Of a stretch of 64,000 nt of DNA, positions 53,780 to 62,941 are shown piece by piece (within the stretch, counting starts at the first letter, position 1; every line of letters begins with the position of its first letter). This DNA comes from Rivularia sp. T60_A2020_040 (GTDB lineage: Bacteria; Cyanobacteriota; Cyanobacteriia; Cyanobacteriales; Nostocaceae): the NCBI GenBank assembly GCA_015272215.1, contig JACYMD010000071.1:62001-126000 (forward strand), given 5' to 3'. The notes under the pieces are model-generated. The model was given only the letters and a program-made list of their open reading frames with translations. It searched no databases and was not told the origin of the DNA. The translations under genes and the position numbers were made by a program.

Positions 53780-55648
53780 ATGAGAGAAACAGTCTTAGAT
53801 GTTCGCAATTTGCAAGTTGAATTTTCCGATGATGGTAATGTTGTCAAAGCAGTAAACGGAATCTCTTTTCAATTGCATAGAGGAGAGACTTTGGGAATAG
53901 TTGGGGAGTCGGGGAGCGGTAAATCTGTGACATCCTTGGCTGTGATGGGTTTGTTGCAGAATCCTGGTAAAATTAGTGGCGGTGAAATTTGGTTTCGTCC
54001 TCAAGAAAACGGTGAAGCGCTGAATTTAGTGAATTTACCAGCAAAAGAGCTACAGCTTTACCGGGGTGGCGATATTGCGATGATTTTTCAAGAACCGATG
54101 ACTTCACTCAATCCAGTTTATAACATTGGGTTTCAGCTAACAGAAGCAATTTTACGACATCAGAATATTTCTCAAACAGAAGCACGTCAAAAAGCAATTG
54201 ATAGTTTGCAAGAAGTAAAGCTGCTTCCTAATGACGAGCAAATTCGTGAGAGTTTAATTAAAACATCGCCGAAATTAATAGACGAAAAACAGCTTCCACG
54301 GTTAGTTCAACAACATAAACAAGCAATATTAGAACGTTTTCCCCATCAACTTTCGGGGGGGCAGTTACAAAGGGTGATGATTGCAATGGCAATTTCGTGT
54401 AACCCATTGCTGCTAATTGCTGACGAACCCACAACTGCTTTGGATGTGACGGTACAAGCGACAATTTTAGATTTGCTCGCAGAATTGCAGCGACAGCGCA
54501 ATATGGCGATGATTTTTATTACCCACGATTTGGGATTAATTGCGGAAATTGCGGATAAAGTCGCCGTAATGTATAAAGGAAAAATCGTCGAACAAGGTGA
54601 CGCATCACAAATATTTACAAATCCCCAACATCCTTATACCAAAGGTTTGCTTGCTTGCCGTCCAACTTTAGATCGTCATCCTCAAAAATTGCTGACAGTT
54701 TCCGATTACATGAATGTAGAAGAAACACCCACAGGGGACATAGTAATAAAAGAACAGCAACCAACACAACCACCAGAAGTAACTAACGAGGAAATTGCTC
54801 AAAGATTAGCAACATTAGAAAAACAACAGCCACTTTTACAAATCCGTAACTTGAAAGTCGGTTATCCCATCAAGGGAATGTTTGGTGGTACTAAACGTCA
54901 TTTTATGGCAGTAGATAACGTTTCCTTTGAGGTTAAACAAGGGGAAACCTTGGGATTGGTGGGAGAATCGGGTTGCGGTAAAACCACCCTTGGTAGAAGT
55001 TTACTGCGATTAGTTGAACCTTTGAGCGGTCAAATAATTTTTGAAGGCAGAGATATTACCAAGCTCAAAGGAAAAGCATTACAAAAACTGCGTCGAGAAA
55101 TGCAAATCGTCTTCCAAAATCCTTTTAGTGCGTTAGACTCGCGGATGAAGGTAGGAGAAGCGGTGATGGAACCCTTGGTAATTCATTCTATTGGTAAGAA
55201 TAAGAAAGAACGACAGCAACGGGCAGTATATTTATTAGAAAGAGTCGGATTGAGTGGTGATGCAATGAACCGTTATCCACACCAATTTTCTGGAGGTCAA
55301 CGTCAACGGGTTTGTATTGCACGTTCTTTAGCTTTGAATCCTAAGTTTATCATTTGTGATGAGTCGGTTTCTGCTTTAGATGTATCGGTACAAGCGCAAG
55401 TATTAAATCTGCTTAAAGAATTGCAAGATGAGTTTGGTTTAACTTATATTTTTATTTCTCACGATTTAAGCGTTGTCAAATTTATCAGCGACAGAATTTT
55501 AGTGATGAATCGTGGTGAAATAGTCGAAAGTGGGAATGCACAACAAATTTACCGCGAGCCAAAACAAGAGTATACTCAAAAATTGATTGCATCTATTCCC
55601 ACAGGTAGCCCTGAAAGGATGCGAAATCAACAATCTGTGAATAAATAA
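53780..55648 (+). CDS. Fused oligopeptide-type ABC transporter ATPase (DppD-DppF-like)
   Basis: A 622-residue protein carrying two nucleotide-binding domains of the dipeptide/oligopeptide/nickel class in one chain (GsiA-like). The first half has Walker [14 protein letters not shown] (about 41-53), signature [14 protein letters not shown], Walker [15 protein letters not shown] and H-loop [20 protein letters not shown]. The second half, from about 350, has [56 protein letters not shown] and [20 protein letters not shown]. Each half ends with the family's oligopeptide-specific tail ([24 protein letters not shown]). No permease or binding protein gene is adjacent. Transported solute unknown. Confidence 0.94.
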   Translation: MRETVLDVRNLQVEFSDDGNVVKAVNGISFQLHRGETLGIVGESGSGKSVTSLAVMGLLQNPGKISGGEIWFRPQENGEALNLVNLPAKELQLYRGGDIAMIFQEPMTSLNPVYNIGFQLTEAILRHQNISQTEARQKAIDSLQEVKLLPNDEQIRESLIKTSPKLIDEKQLPRLVQQHKQAILERFPHQLSGGQLQRVMIAMAISCNPLLLIADEPTTALDVTVQATILDLLAELQRQRNMAMIFITHDLGLIAEIADKVAVMYKGKIVEQGDASQIFTNPQHPYTKGLLACRPTLDRHPQKLLTVSDYMNVEETPTGDIVIKEQQPTQPPEVTNEEIAQRLATLEKQQPLLQIRNLKVGYPIKGMFGGTKRHFMAVDNVSFEVKQGETLGLVGESGCGKTTLGRSLLRLVEPLSGQIIFEGRDITKLKGKALQKLRREMQIVFQNPFSALDSRMKVGEAVMEPLVIHSIGKNKKERQQRAVYLLERVGLSGDAMNRYPHQFSGGQRQRVCIARSLALNPKFIICDESVSALDVSVQAQVLNLLKELQDEFGLTYIFISHDLSVVKFISDRILVMNRGEIVESGNAQQIYREPKQEYTQKLIASIPTGSPERMRNQQSVNK

Positions 55649-55745
55649 AAAACAAATTCTGGGTTAAAACCGTTAGGATTAGAGAATAACCTGAATTAAG
55701 TTAATTAAGTTAAAATAAGTCTTTAAATTTGAAGTTGAGTTGCTT

Positions 55746-57182
55746 ATGTCACGTTCTCGCTTTGCTTCCCCTCGTTTACGTTACCTTAAAGCTCGGTTAT
55801 CGGTTTTAACCCGTCCGAGTTTTCTAGTTGCAGCGGTTTTTTTAGCTGCGATGGGATTTGTAATTAGAGAATATTGGACGAATCCAGACTTTTTAAAATT
55901 TGCTCAAAATCAAACAGCATCTTCACCAACATTATCAAATCAATCTTCGCTGTCGGAAGAAGATAGAGCTATTGCTGCTGATATCGATAATTTATCAATT
56001 CTTGATTACGACCAAAAAAAATCTCAGATACCGATAATTACAAATATTCCAGATAGTAATAAATTAAAAAAACAAAACGAAGAACAATTAAATAAAATAT
56101 TAGAGTTAGCTCAAAAAAATCAAGCCGCAAATGAAATTAAACCAAGTACAACATCAGAAGCCAATAATAGTAATAATTCATTAACATTGTCGCAAAACCC
56201 TTTTATATCTCAAGCTGAAAATTTATTAAAATTTAATTTTGGTAGTAACGAACAGGCTGGAAATCCTAATAACTTATCTAATAATTTATCTCCATTTTCT
56301 TCCGGTTTACAAACTCCTCAAAACTCATTTAATTTGGGTACAAATAATGATAATTCAGCAAGTCAAAATCAGAATGGACTTTCAGAAAGTGCTTTAAAAA
56401 CAGCAATAAATCAGTCAAATAATCAAAATCAAGATAATTCAAAAACAACTTTAAGTAATACTTCTAATACTTCAAACAATCCTTCAACTAATACAAATAA
56501 TTTTGGTCAATTACCGCTAAATAATAATAATAATAATAGCTCAACCATCCCAGCGTCATCTATCAATCAACAATTACGGCAAAACGGAACTAGTCCTCTG
56601 GTTGATACTACTATTTTTAATCAACCTTTAAATAATCAACAACAAAATCCATATAGTACATATAATAATTTCAATCAATCTGGGTTAAATAATCAAATAC
56701 AAAACCCTAATAACAATTTTAATAATCAATTACCTGTAACGAATTATAATCAACAAAATTCAAATTTTAATAATCAATTACCTGCAACGAATTATAATCA
56801 ACAAAATTCAATTTTTAATAATCAAACTTTCAATAATCAAATACAAAATCCCTATAGCAACTTTAATAGTAATCAATTACCGACAAATAACTACAATCAA
56901 CCAAATTTTAATAATCAAAGTTTAAATAATCAAGTACAAAATCCTTATAACAACTTTAATAACACTCCCATAACAGGTAATAGATATAGTCCAGAAATAC
57001 AGCAAAGAGTTAACAATATCTATAATAGATTGAATAATAGAGATAACCCAACAGTTAATCCTAATATTTATAATTCACCAATTAACAGCGGAAATACAAA
57101 TTTTCAACAACCCAACACACAACAGTTTAATTCTCCTTACTCAATTCAAACTCCCCTACAATATCCGAATAGTGGGTACTAA
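55746..57182 (+). CDS. Asn/Gln-rich membrane-anchored low-complexity protein
   Basis: A 478-residue protein. Basic N-terminal residues (MSRSRFASPRLRYLKARLSV) are followed by one membrane span at about 28-46 (FLVAAVFLAAMGFVI) and a long, mainly disordered exterior. From about residue 130 it is extremely rich in Asn, with Gln, Ser, Pro, Tyr and Phe: prion-like composition. Two exact 16-residue tandem repeats (NFNNQLP-x-TNYNQQNS) are encoded at 56715-56810, and degenerate units continue to about 56960. The ATG at 55746 was preferred to a TTG six bases upstream. It is probably anchored in the inner membrane with the repeats in the periplasm. No function can be assigned. Confidence 0.7.
   Translation: MSRSRFASPRLRYLKARLSVLTRPSFLVAAVFLAAMGFVIREYWTNPDFLKFAQNQTASSPTLSNQSSLSEEDRAIAADIDNLSILDYDQKKSQIPIITNIPDSNKLKKQNEEQLNKILELAQKNQAANEIKPSTTSEANNSNNSLTLSQNPFISQAENLLKFNFGSNEQAGNPNNLSNNLSPFSSGLQTPQNSFNLGTNNDNSASQNQNGLSESALKTAINQSNNQNQDNSKTTLSNTSNTSNNPSTNTNNFGQLPLNNNNNNSSTIPASSINQQLRQNGTSPLVDTTIFNQPLNNQQQNPYSTYNNFNQSGLNNQIQNPNNNFNNQLPVTNYNQQNSNFNNQLPATNYNQQNSIFNNQTFNNQIQNPYSNFNSNQLPTNNYNQPNFNNQSLNNQVQNPYNNFNNTPITGNRYSPEIQQRVNNIYNRLNNRDNPTVNPNIYNSPINSGNTNFQQPNTQQFNSPYSIQTPLQYPNSGY
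56715..56810 (+). repeat. 48-bp tandem repeat inside the Asn-rich gene
   Basis: Two 48-base units (56715-56762 and 56763-56810), differing at one base, in frame and coding for a 16-residue unit. Confidence 0.85.
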
Positions 57183-57373
57183 ATTTGTCAACTTAGCTGA
57201 TTAGATAAAATTTGTCCACTATCCAGATGTAGAGAATTAAACCACTCCCTAGGAATAAAATTTTATTTTTACCTAGTATAAAAATCCTTACACAAAGAAT
57301 ATTACAAAAAATTACGATTAATGTAATAATATTAATTCTTAATTAATTCTGCATTATTTTCTGTTTTTATCTC

Positions 57374-58021
57374 ATGTCGCAAATCATCTGGATAGCCAGA
57401 CACGCTAATCGTCTCGACTTTGTAAACCCCGAATGGTTTTTAACAGCCGAAAGACGTTATGATCCACCGCTGTCAGATGATGGTATGGTACAAGCGCAAC
57501 AATTAGCAAACCGTCTCAAAAAAGAAAACATTACTCATATTTTCGCTTCCCCATTTTTACGCACCGTACAAACAGCAGCTATAATTGCATCGGTTCTAGA
57601 TTTATCAATCAAGCTAGAAACGGGATTGAGTGAATGGTTAAATCCCGATTGGATGACTGAAGAACCAAAAAGACTTTCAACCCGAAAATTAGCTCAGTTA
57701 TATCCTCAAATTGACGTAAGTTACACACCACAAATAGCAGTCAATTATCCCGAAACTCGCGAAAAAATGCGCCAACGTTCCGCGCAAACTGCTAGATGTA
57801 TAGCAAGGGAATATTCTCCCCAAGATATTCTATTAGTCGGACATGGTGCATCAGTACTAGGTGCAGCCATGGGTTTAGTCGGAGATATTGCCATCGCAGA
57901 AGTTAAAGCATCTTTGTGTAGCTTAGTAAAAGTTGTCCGTCAAGAGCCAAAATGGTTATTGGAGTTAAAAGGAGATACTTCTCATTTGACAAAAGTTGAA
58001 GAAATGGTGAGGTTTAATTGA
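57374..58021 (+). CDS. Histidine phosphatase family protein
   Basis: A 215-residue member of the phosphoglycerate-mutase-like histidine phosphatase superfamily. The catalytic motif is WIARHANRLDF (RHA, nucleophilic His at about residue 9). Other active-site parts are FASPFLRTVQTAAIIA (second Arg), the acid/base Glu region LSEWLNPDW and the second His in LLVGHGASVLGAAMGL. No signal peptide. Similar proteins are found with phosphosugar, phosphoprotein or RNA-related substrates, so the substrate is not given by sequence. It is followed by a long repeat array and then glucokinase. Confidence 0.9.
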   Translation: MSQIIWIARHANRLDFVNPEWFLTAERRYDPPLSDDGMVQAQQLANRLKKENITHIFASPFLRTVQTAAIIASVLDLSIKLETGLSEWLNPDWMTEEPKRLSTRKLAQLYPQIDVSYTPQIAVNYPETREKMRQRSAQTARCIAREYSPQDILLVGHGASVLGAAMGLVGDIAIAEVKASLCSLVKVVRQEPKWLLELKGDTSHLTKVEEMVRFN

Positions 58022-58146
58022 GGTTAAAGGTCAAAAGTCAAAGGTTAAAGGTCAAAAGTCAACTTTTAGTAATAACCATCAACCAACAACTAACAACCAA
58101 CAACTAACAACCATCAACTAACAACCATCAACTAACAACTAACATT
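58022..58146. repeat. GGTCAAA and CAACTAA/CCATCAA repeat arrays
   Basis: Heptamers GGTCAAA/GGTTAAA (58022-58060), then about nine units of AACTAAC, AACCATC and AACCAAC (58075-58144). They fill the gap between two plus-strand genes. Confidence 0.85.
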
Positions 58147-58152
58147 TAAATT

Positions 58153-59175
58153 ATGACATTATTATTAGCGGGAGATATCGGCGGCACAAAGACTATTCTG
58201 CGCTTAGTTGAAGCCTCAGATAAGCCTGTATTACGTACTTTGCATGAAGAGCGCTATTCTAGTAAAGATTTTCCGGATTTAGTGCCGATAGTCAAGCAGT
58301 TTTTAGCCTTCTGTGATACACCGACACCACAAAAAGCTTGTTTTGCGATCGCAGGTCCTGTTGTCAATAATACAGCTAAATTGACAAATCTGGCTTGGTT
58401 TCTCGATACTTCCCGTTTACAAGAACAATTAGGTATTGCTCAGGTTACTTTAATCAACGATTTCGCTGCCGTTGGCTATGGTATTTTGGGTTTAGAAACA
58501 GAAGATATATTCACCTTGCAGCAAGGTAAACCGAATCCCGAAGCTCCTATTGGTATTATTGGTGCGGGTACTGGTTTGGGACAAGGTTTTCTAATTAAAA
58601 CTGGAAGTGCTTATCAAGTGTTTCCTTCAGAAGGGGGACATTCTGATTTTGCTCCTCGTACCGAATTGGAATTTCAACTGTTGAAATATCTGCTTGATAA
58701 ACACGATATTCAACGGGTATCGGTAGAAAGAGTAGTTTCCGGCATGGGAATAGTCTCAATTTACCAATTTTTACGAGATCGAAAAATTGCCGCAGAATCA
58801 CCAGAAGTTGCTCAAGCTGTGAGAACATGGGAACGAGAAGCAGGACAAGAAAAAACTGTAGATCCTGGTGCTGCAATTGGTACGGCTGCTGTGGAAAAAC
58901 GCGATCGTCTTTCTGAACAAACTATGCAGTTATTTGTGGAAGCATACGGTGCGGAAGCGGGAAATCTGGCTCTGAAACTCTTACCTTATGGTGGTTTGTA
59001 TATTGCTGGTGGAATCGGACCTAAAATCCTTCCTTTAATCAAAAACGGCAGTTTTTTATTGAATTTCAGTAGCAAAGGTAGAATGCGAAGCATCCTGCAA
59101 GACATTCCTGTACATTTAATTCTTAACTCTCAAGTTGGTTTAATAGGTGCTGCAATTAGTGCTTCTAGGTTATAA
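58153..59175 (+). CDS. glk: Glucokinase
   Basis: A 340-residue glucokinase of the bacterial Glk family, which phosphorylates glucose with ATP. Seen: LLLAGDIGGTKTILRL (phosphate-1 loop), CFAIAGPVVNNTAKLTNLAW, LINDFAAVGYGI (catalytic Asp), IGAGTGLGQGFLI, the substrate segment FPSEGGHSDFAPRTELEFQL and LYIAGGIGPKILPLI (adenosine loop). Length normal. It lies 48 bases before a small secreted protein gene on the same strand and could be co-transcribed with it. Confidence 0.95.
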   Translation: MTLLLAGDIGGTKTILRLVEASDKPVLRTLHEERYSSKDFPDLVPIVKQFLAFCDTPTPQKACFAIAGPVVNNTAKLTNLAWFLDTSRLQEQLGIAQVTLINDFAAVGYGILGLETEDIFTLQQGKPNPEAPIGIIGAGTGLGQGFLIKTGSAYQVFPSEGGHSDFAPRTELEFQLLKYLLDKHDIQRVSVERVVSGMGIVSIYQFLRDRKIAAESPEVAQAVRTWEREAGQEKTVDPGAAIGTAAVEKRDRLSEQTMQLFVEAYGAEAGNLALKLLPYGGLYIAGGIGPKILPLIKNGSFLLNFSSKGRMRSILQDIPVHLILNSQVGLIGAAISASRL

Positions 59176-59223
59176 CGGGAGCGAACAAGTTAAGTAATAT
59201 CAGCATCTTATTAAGCAACAACT

Positions 59224-59805
59224 ATGACAAAAAAAGCTTTTTTACCCATAATTGCCGCTGGTTTGATACTCAGCAGCCTTACAGCAGTGGAAGTCGGAAT
59301 CCAGCAAACAACTGTAGCTCAAGCAACAAAGTCACAATGGAAAGTATTTAATTCCCCAGATGGTAGCTTTAAGGTATTAATGCCGGGAATGCCCAAAGCA
59401 ATGAGCGAAACCAAAAAAACCTTTATGGGAGAGATTAATTTAAACATCTTTCTCGCTCAACCTGCTAAACAGCAAGTAGCTTATGTCGTCGCATACAATG
59501 ACTTTCCCCATAGTTATGGTGATATGGCAAACCCCGAAGTAGTGTTGAACAATGCGCGGGATATGGCTTTGAAAACAACGCAGTCGAAATTAATCAGTCA
59601 GCAAGATATCCGTAGTTCCAACAATCAGCCTGGTAAAGAAATTGAATACGTAAATTCTGCTGGTAAAATCACTAGAAACCGGATGTTTTTTGCTGAAGGG
59701 CGTTTATATCAAGCGATGGTGATTACCACCAAGGAGCAGGAAAAGTATCTGAGTAAAAGTATTAGAGGGTATTTGAATTCTTTTCAAGTGGTGTTGAGGA
59801 AATAG
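59224..59805 (+). CDS. Secreted cyanobacterial protein of unknown function
   Basis: A 193-residue exported protein. The signal peptide is MTKKAFLPIIAAGLILSSLT, cleaved near AQA at about residue 36. The mature domain begins WKVFNSPDGSFKVLMPGMPK and continues with INLNIFLAQPAKQQVAYVVA and GRLYQAMVITTKEQEKYLSK. This order (S-x-D-GxFxVxMPGxP, later a GRLYQ strand and a C-terminal helix) occurs in several cyanobacterial periplasmic proteins, and the fold may be PsbP/DcrB-like, but that is inference. Function unknown. It is followed by GACAGTT-type repeats and converges with the decarboxylase gene. Confidence 0.78.
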   Translation: MTKKAFLPIIAAGLILSSLTAVEVGIQQTTVAQATKSQWKVFNSPDGSFKVLMPGMPKAMSETKKTFMGEINLNIFLAQPAKQQVAYVVAYNDFPHSYGDMANPEVVLNNARDMALKTTQSKLISQQDIRSSNNQPGKEIEYVNSAGKITRNRMFFAEGRLYQAMVITTKEQEKYLSKSIRGYLNSFQVVLRK

Positions 59806-59807
59806 GT

Positions 59808-59895
59808 TAGTGGACAGTTGACAGTGGACAGTTGACAGTGGTTATTAGAACAACCATCAACCAACAACTAACAACTATCAACTAACAACTATCTC
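59808..59895. repeat. Heptamer arrays between convergent genes
   Basis: GGACAGT/TGACAGT units (59811-59840) then AACCATC/AACTAAC/AACTATC units (59850-59895). The second array runs into the 3' end of the decarboxylase gene, so its last codons are repeat-derived or overlap the repeat. Confidence 0.8.
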
Positions 59896-61419
59896 TTTAA
59901 CTATTTTCAAAGTACACAAACTTGTATCCGCACAATTACTGATGAATCCGCCCATTGATTGTATCTGTTGCAGATATTCTAAAGCTGCTGGGGTAATGAT
60001 TTCTCCGGGCATTAATACGGGAATTCCCGGAGGATAGGGACAGACAATTTCGGCACAAGTACGGTTGATTGTTTCTTTGATGGGTAAAGTTTCTGTATCA
60101 GCGAAGAATGCTTGACGTGGCGATCGCGGTAAAATATCAAGGTGGTTTCGATTCTCAAAAATAACCTCACCCCCTCTGTCTGCTAAGGTGAGGTTTTTAA
60201 TATTTTTACTATATTGTTTCGCTAGGTTGGTAAAGGCTTTGACTAATTGCTCTATATCCGCTGCGGTATTCCCTAAGCTGATAATAAATGTCAGATGTTG
60301 TAGTGAAGCAAATTCGGGGGTAACGTTGAATTGTTCGTCTAAAATTTCTTCTGCTTCAAACCCTGTTATTCCTAATTGAGAAACTGTTACGGTTAAACGG
60401 GTTTTATCTAAATTCAAATTTCGTGGTAGTGCGAGCATCTTGCTCGCTTGAGGAATTCCCACAGAGGAAGATGCTCCTGGTACTTGGGGAAAATCAAAAA
60501 CTGATAATCCGGGTATTTGACTAATTTTATTTCTGGCTCCATCTGCGAGTTGTAAAGTATAGGTAAGTAATTCTTTACCGTGGATTGCTATTTGTTGTCT
60601 GGCTGCATCTAGGGAAGCTAGGAGTAAATAACTCGGACTACTCGACTCTAAGAGTTGTAAGGCTTGATCAACACGGTTAATATTTATTCTATTGCCTTGG
60701 AGGTGCAGCATTGATGCTTGAGTAATGGCACCGAGGGTTTTATGGATAGATTGTACGGTTAAATCAGCACCTGCGGCTAATGCGGGGATGGGTAATTCGG
60801 GATGGAATGCGAAATGTGCGCCGTGGGCTTCGTCTACTAATAAGGGAATATTATATGCATGGGTGATTTTGGCAATTTCTCTAATATCTCCACATACTCC
60901 GTAATATGTCGGATAAACCATGATTACAGCTTTGGTATCGGGATGTTTTTCTAATGCTGCCTGCAAGCTTTGGGGGGTAATACTGTGGGCAATATCTAAA
61001 ATTGAATCATATTCGGGATTGATAAAAATGGGGATTGCACCGGAGAGGATTAAACCTGATATTGCTGAAAGATGAACGTTGCGGGGCAGGATGATTTTAT
61101 CACCGTCATTGCAAGTTGCCAAAATTGCCGCTTCTATTCCGCAAGTGGAACCATTGACAAGAAACCAAGTTTGTGATGCACCAAAGGCTTGGGCTGCTAG
61201 TTGTTGCGCTTGTAGGATAACTCCATCTGGTGTAAACAAATTATCTAATTCGGTCAATTCGGTTAAATCGGCGCGAAATACAGCTTTACCAAAAGTTTTG
61301 GCGAGTTTTATTGAAATTCCTTTACCTTGCTTGTGTCCGGGCGTATAGAAGGGGCTGTGAGGACGTTTAGCGTTGGTTGTAACTGCGTCGAGTAAAGGTG
61401 TTTGGTTTTGATTGAGCAT
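59878..61419 (-). CDS. Orn/Lys/Arg decarboxylase family protein
   Basis: A 513-residue fold-type I PLP enzyme of the major Orn/Lys/Arg decarboxylase group, shorter than the E. coli inducible enzymes because the N-terminal wing domain is absent. Seen: SPFYTPGHKQGKG at the N-terminus, FLVNGSTCGIEAAILA (phosphate/PLP binding), DEAHGAHFAFHPELP (Asp binding the pyridine nitrogen) and SIHKTLGAITQASMLH (Schiff-base Lys). The C-terminal domain includes VCPYPPGIPVLMPGEIITPA. Substrate may be arginine, lysine or ornithine; cyanobacteria use arginine decarboxylase for polyamine synthesis, but usually a different family (SpeA). The last codons border a repeat array. Confidence 0.92.
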   Translation of the reverse strand: MLNQNQTPLLDAVTTNAKRPHSPFYTPGHKQGKGISIKLAKTFGKAVFRADLTELTELDNLFTPDGVILQAQQLAAQAFGASQTWFLVNGSTCGIEAAILATCNDGDKIILPRNVHLSAISGLILSGAIPIFINPEYDSILDIAHSITPQSLQAALEKHPDTKAVIMVYPTYYGVCGDIREIAKITHAYNIPLLVDEAHGAHFAFHPELPIPALAAGADLTVQSIHKTLGAITQASMLHLQGNRININRVDQALQLLESSSPSYLLLASLDAARQQIAIHGKELLTYTLQLADGARNKISQIPGLSVFDFPQVPGASSSVGIPQASKMLALPRNLNLDKTRLTVTVSQLGITGFEAEEILDEQFNVTPEFASLQHLTFIISLGNTAADIEQLVKAFTNLAKQYSKNIKNLTLADRGGEVIFENRNHLDILPRSPRQAFFADTETLPIKETINRTCAEIVCPYPPGIPVLMPGEIITPAALEYLQQIQSMGGFISNCADTSLCTLKIVKEIVVS

Positions 61420-61601
61420 ATATTTAAGATTAGAGGTAGAAGGTAGAATAAATCCTAACTCCTAACTCCGGTGGTACTCACTCCTAACTCCTTTTCCCAA
61501 TGCCCTTCGGTTCAATACCCAAATATAATTGAAACAAATTGCTGTTGGATTTAAGATAACCTGTGAGTTATAAATCTAAAATCTAAAATCTAAAATCCAA
61601 A

Positions 61602-62690
61602 ATGCTAAGAGCCGGGATTGTCGGACTGCCGAATGTGGGAAAATCTACTTTATTCAATGCTGTGGTGGCTAATGCTAAGGCTGAAGCTGCGAATTTTCCT
61701 TTTTGTACCATTGAACCGAATGTCGGTATTGTGTCGGTACCGGATGAACGTTTAGAAGTTTTAGCGAAGATTTCTTCCGCTAAGCAAATTGTTCCAGCAC
61801 GAGTGGAGTTTGTGGATATTGCTGGTTTGGTAAAAGGTGCTAGTAAGGGTGAAGGATTGGGAAACCAGTTTTTGTCCAATATTCGGGAAACTGACGCGAT
61901 CGTTCATGTGGTACGTTGTTTTGAAGATGATGATGTAATTCATGTTTCTGGTTCGGTGGGACCTGCTAGAGATATTGAAGTAATTAATTTGGAGTTAATT
62001 TTAGCAGATTTAACCCAAGTTGAGCGTCGGATGGATCGAACTCGCAAACAAGCGCGAGCGAATAAAGAAGCTCAATATGAAATGTCGGTGTTGGAAAAGG
62101 TTGCAGCTGAGTTAAATGAAGGTAAATCGGTTCGTCAAATTGAGTTAAGTGAAGAAGAAGCGGAATTAATTAAGCCTTTGACTCTGTTAAGTGCAAAGAA
62201 GATTATTTACGCTGCAAATGTTTCCGAAGATGATTTGGCAACTGGGAATAAATATGTGGAAGAAGTGCGAGAAATTGCCGCGCAAGAAAATGCTCAGGTA
62301 GTGATAGTTTCCGCACAAGTAGAATCGGAATTAGTGGAATTATCGGAAGAAGAAAGAAGTGATTTTCTGGAATCTTTAGGTGTCAAAGAAGGTGGTTTGA
62401 AATCCTTGATTCGCGCTACTTATGATTTATTAGGTTTGCGGACTTATTTTACATCAGGTGAAAAAGAAACTCGTGCTTGGACAATTAAAGCTGGAATGTC
62501 AGCACCGCAAGCAGCAGGTGTAATTCATAGCGATTTTGAAAAAGGATTTATTCGTGCAGAAACTGTTAGTTACAATGATTTAGTTTCCTCTGGTTCCCTT
62601 GGTGCTGCAAAAGAAAAAGGTTTAGTTCGTGCTGAAGGAAAAAATTATATTGTTAAAGAAGGTGATGTCATGTTATTCCTAACTAATTAA
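61602..62690 (+). CDS. ychF: Redox-responsive ribosome-binding ATPase YchF
   Basis: A 362-residue OBG-family P-loop protein that, unusually for the group, prefers ATP and binds ribosomes. G1 is [15 protein letters not shown], followed by [21 protein letters not shown]3-like [20 protein letters not shown], a coiled-coil arm (about 130-200) and the C-terminal TGS domain starting near [20 protein letters not shown]. The strand with the usual NKxD motif reads [10 protein letters not shown], as in YchF proteins. Length normal. The start follows a run of TCTAAAA repeats (61573-61601). Confidence 0.97.
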   Translation: MLRAGIVGLPNVGKSTLFNAVVANAKAEAANFPFCTIEPNVGIVSVPDERLEVLAKISSAKQIVPARVEFVDIAGLVKGASKGEGLGNQFLSNIRETDAIVHVVRCFEDDDVIHVSGSVGPARDIEVINLELILADLTQVERRMDRTRKQARANKEAQYEMSVLEKVAAELNEGKSVRQIELSEEEAELIKPLTLLSAKKIIYAANVSEDDLATGNKYVEEVREIAAQENAQVVIVSAQVESELVELSEEERSDFLESLGVKEGGLKSLIRATYDLLGLRTYFTSGEKETRAWTIKAGMSAPQAAGVIHSDFEKGFIRAETVSYNDLVSSGSLGAAKEKGLVRAEGKNYIVKEGDVMLFLTN

Positions 62691-62832
62691 TATGAGTTTG
62701 TAAATATGATTTTGTAGCAAGCTATTTATCGCTTTTTGTAAGGAATAAATTCCTGACTACAAACTAAATATTTTATCTTGTAAGGTGTGTGACGCTGCGA
62801 TAAATATTGATTGTGGTTATAAGTCGTGGAGT

Positions 62833-62898
62833 AAGAAGTTGGGTTTTTATGACTACTTTCTGGTGTTACCGATAGAATATCTAAAAAACCCGACTTCT
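62833..62898. repeat. Degenerate AGAAGTCGGGTTTTT hairpin element
   Basis: Left arm AGAAGTTGGGTTTTT at 62833-62847, right arm AAAAACCCGACTTCT at 62884-62898. One mismatch between arms. It lies 44 bases before the start of the last gene, in its leader. Confidence 0.75.
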
Positions 62899-62941
62899 AC
62901 GATTTTTTTCCTACTCCCTATTCACTACTTCCTATTTTCCT

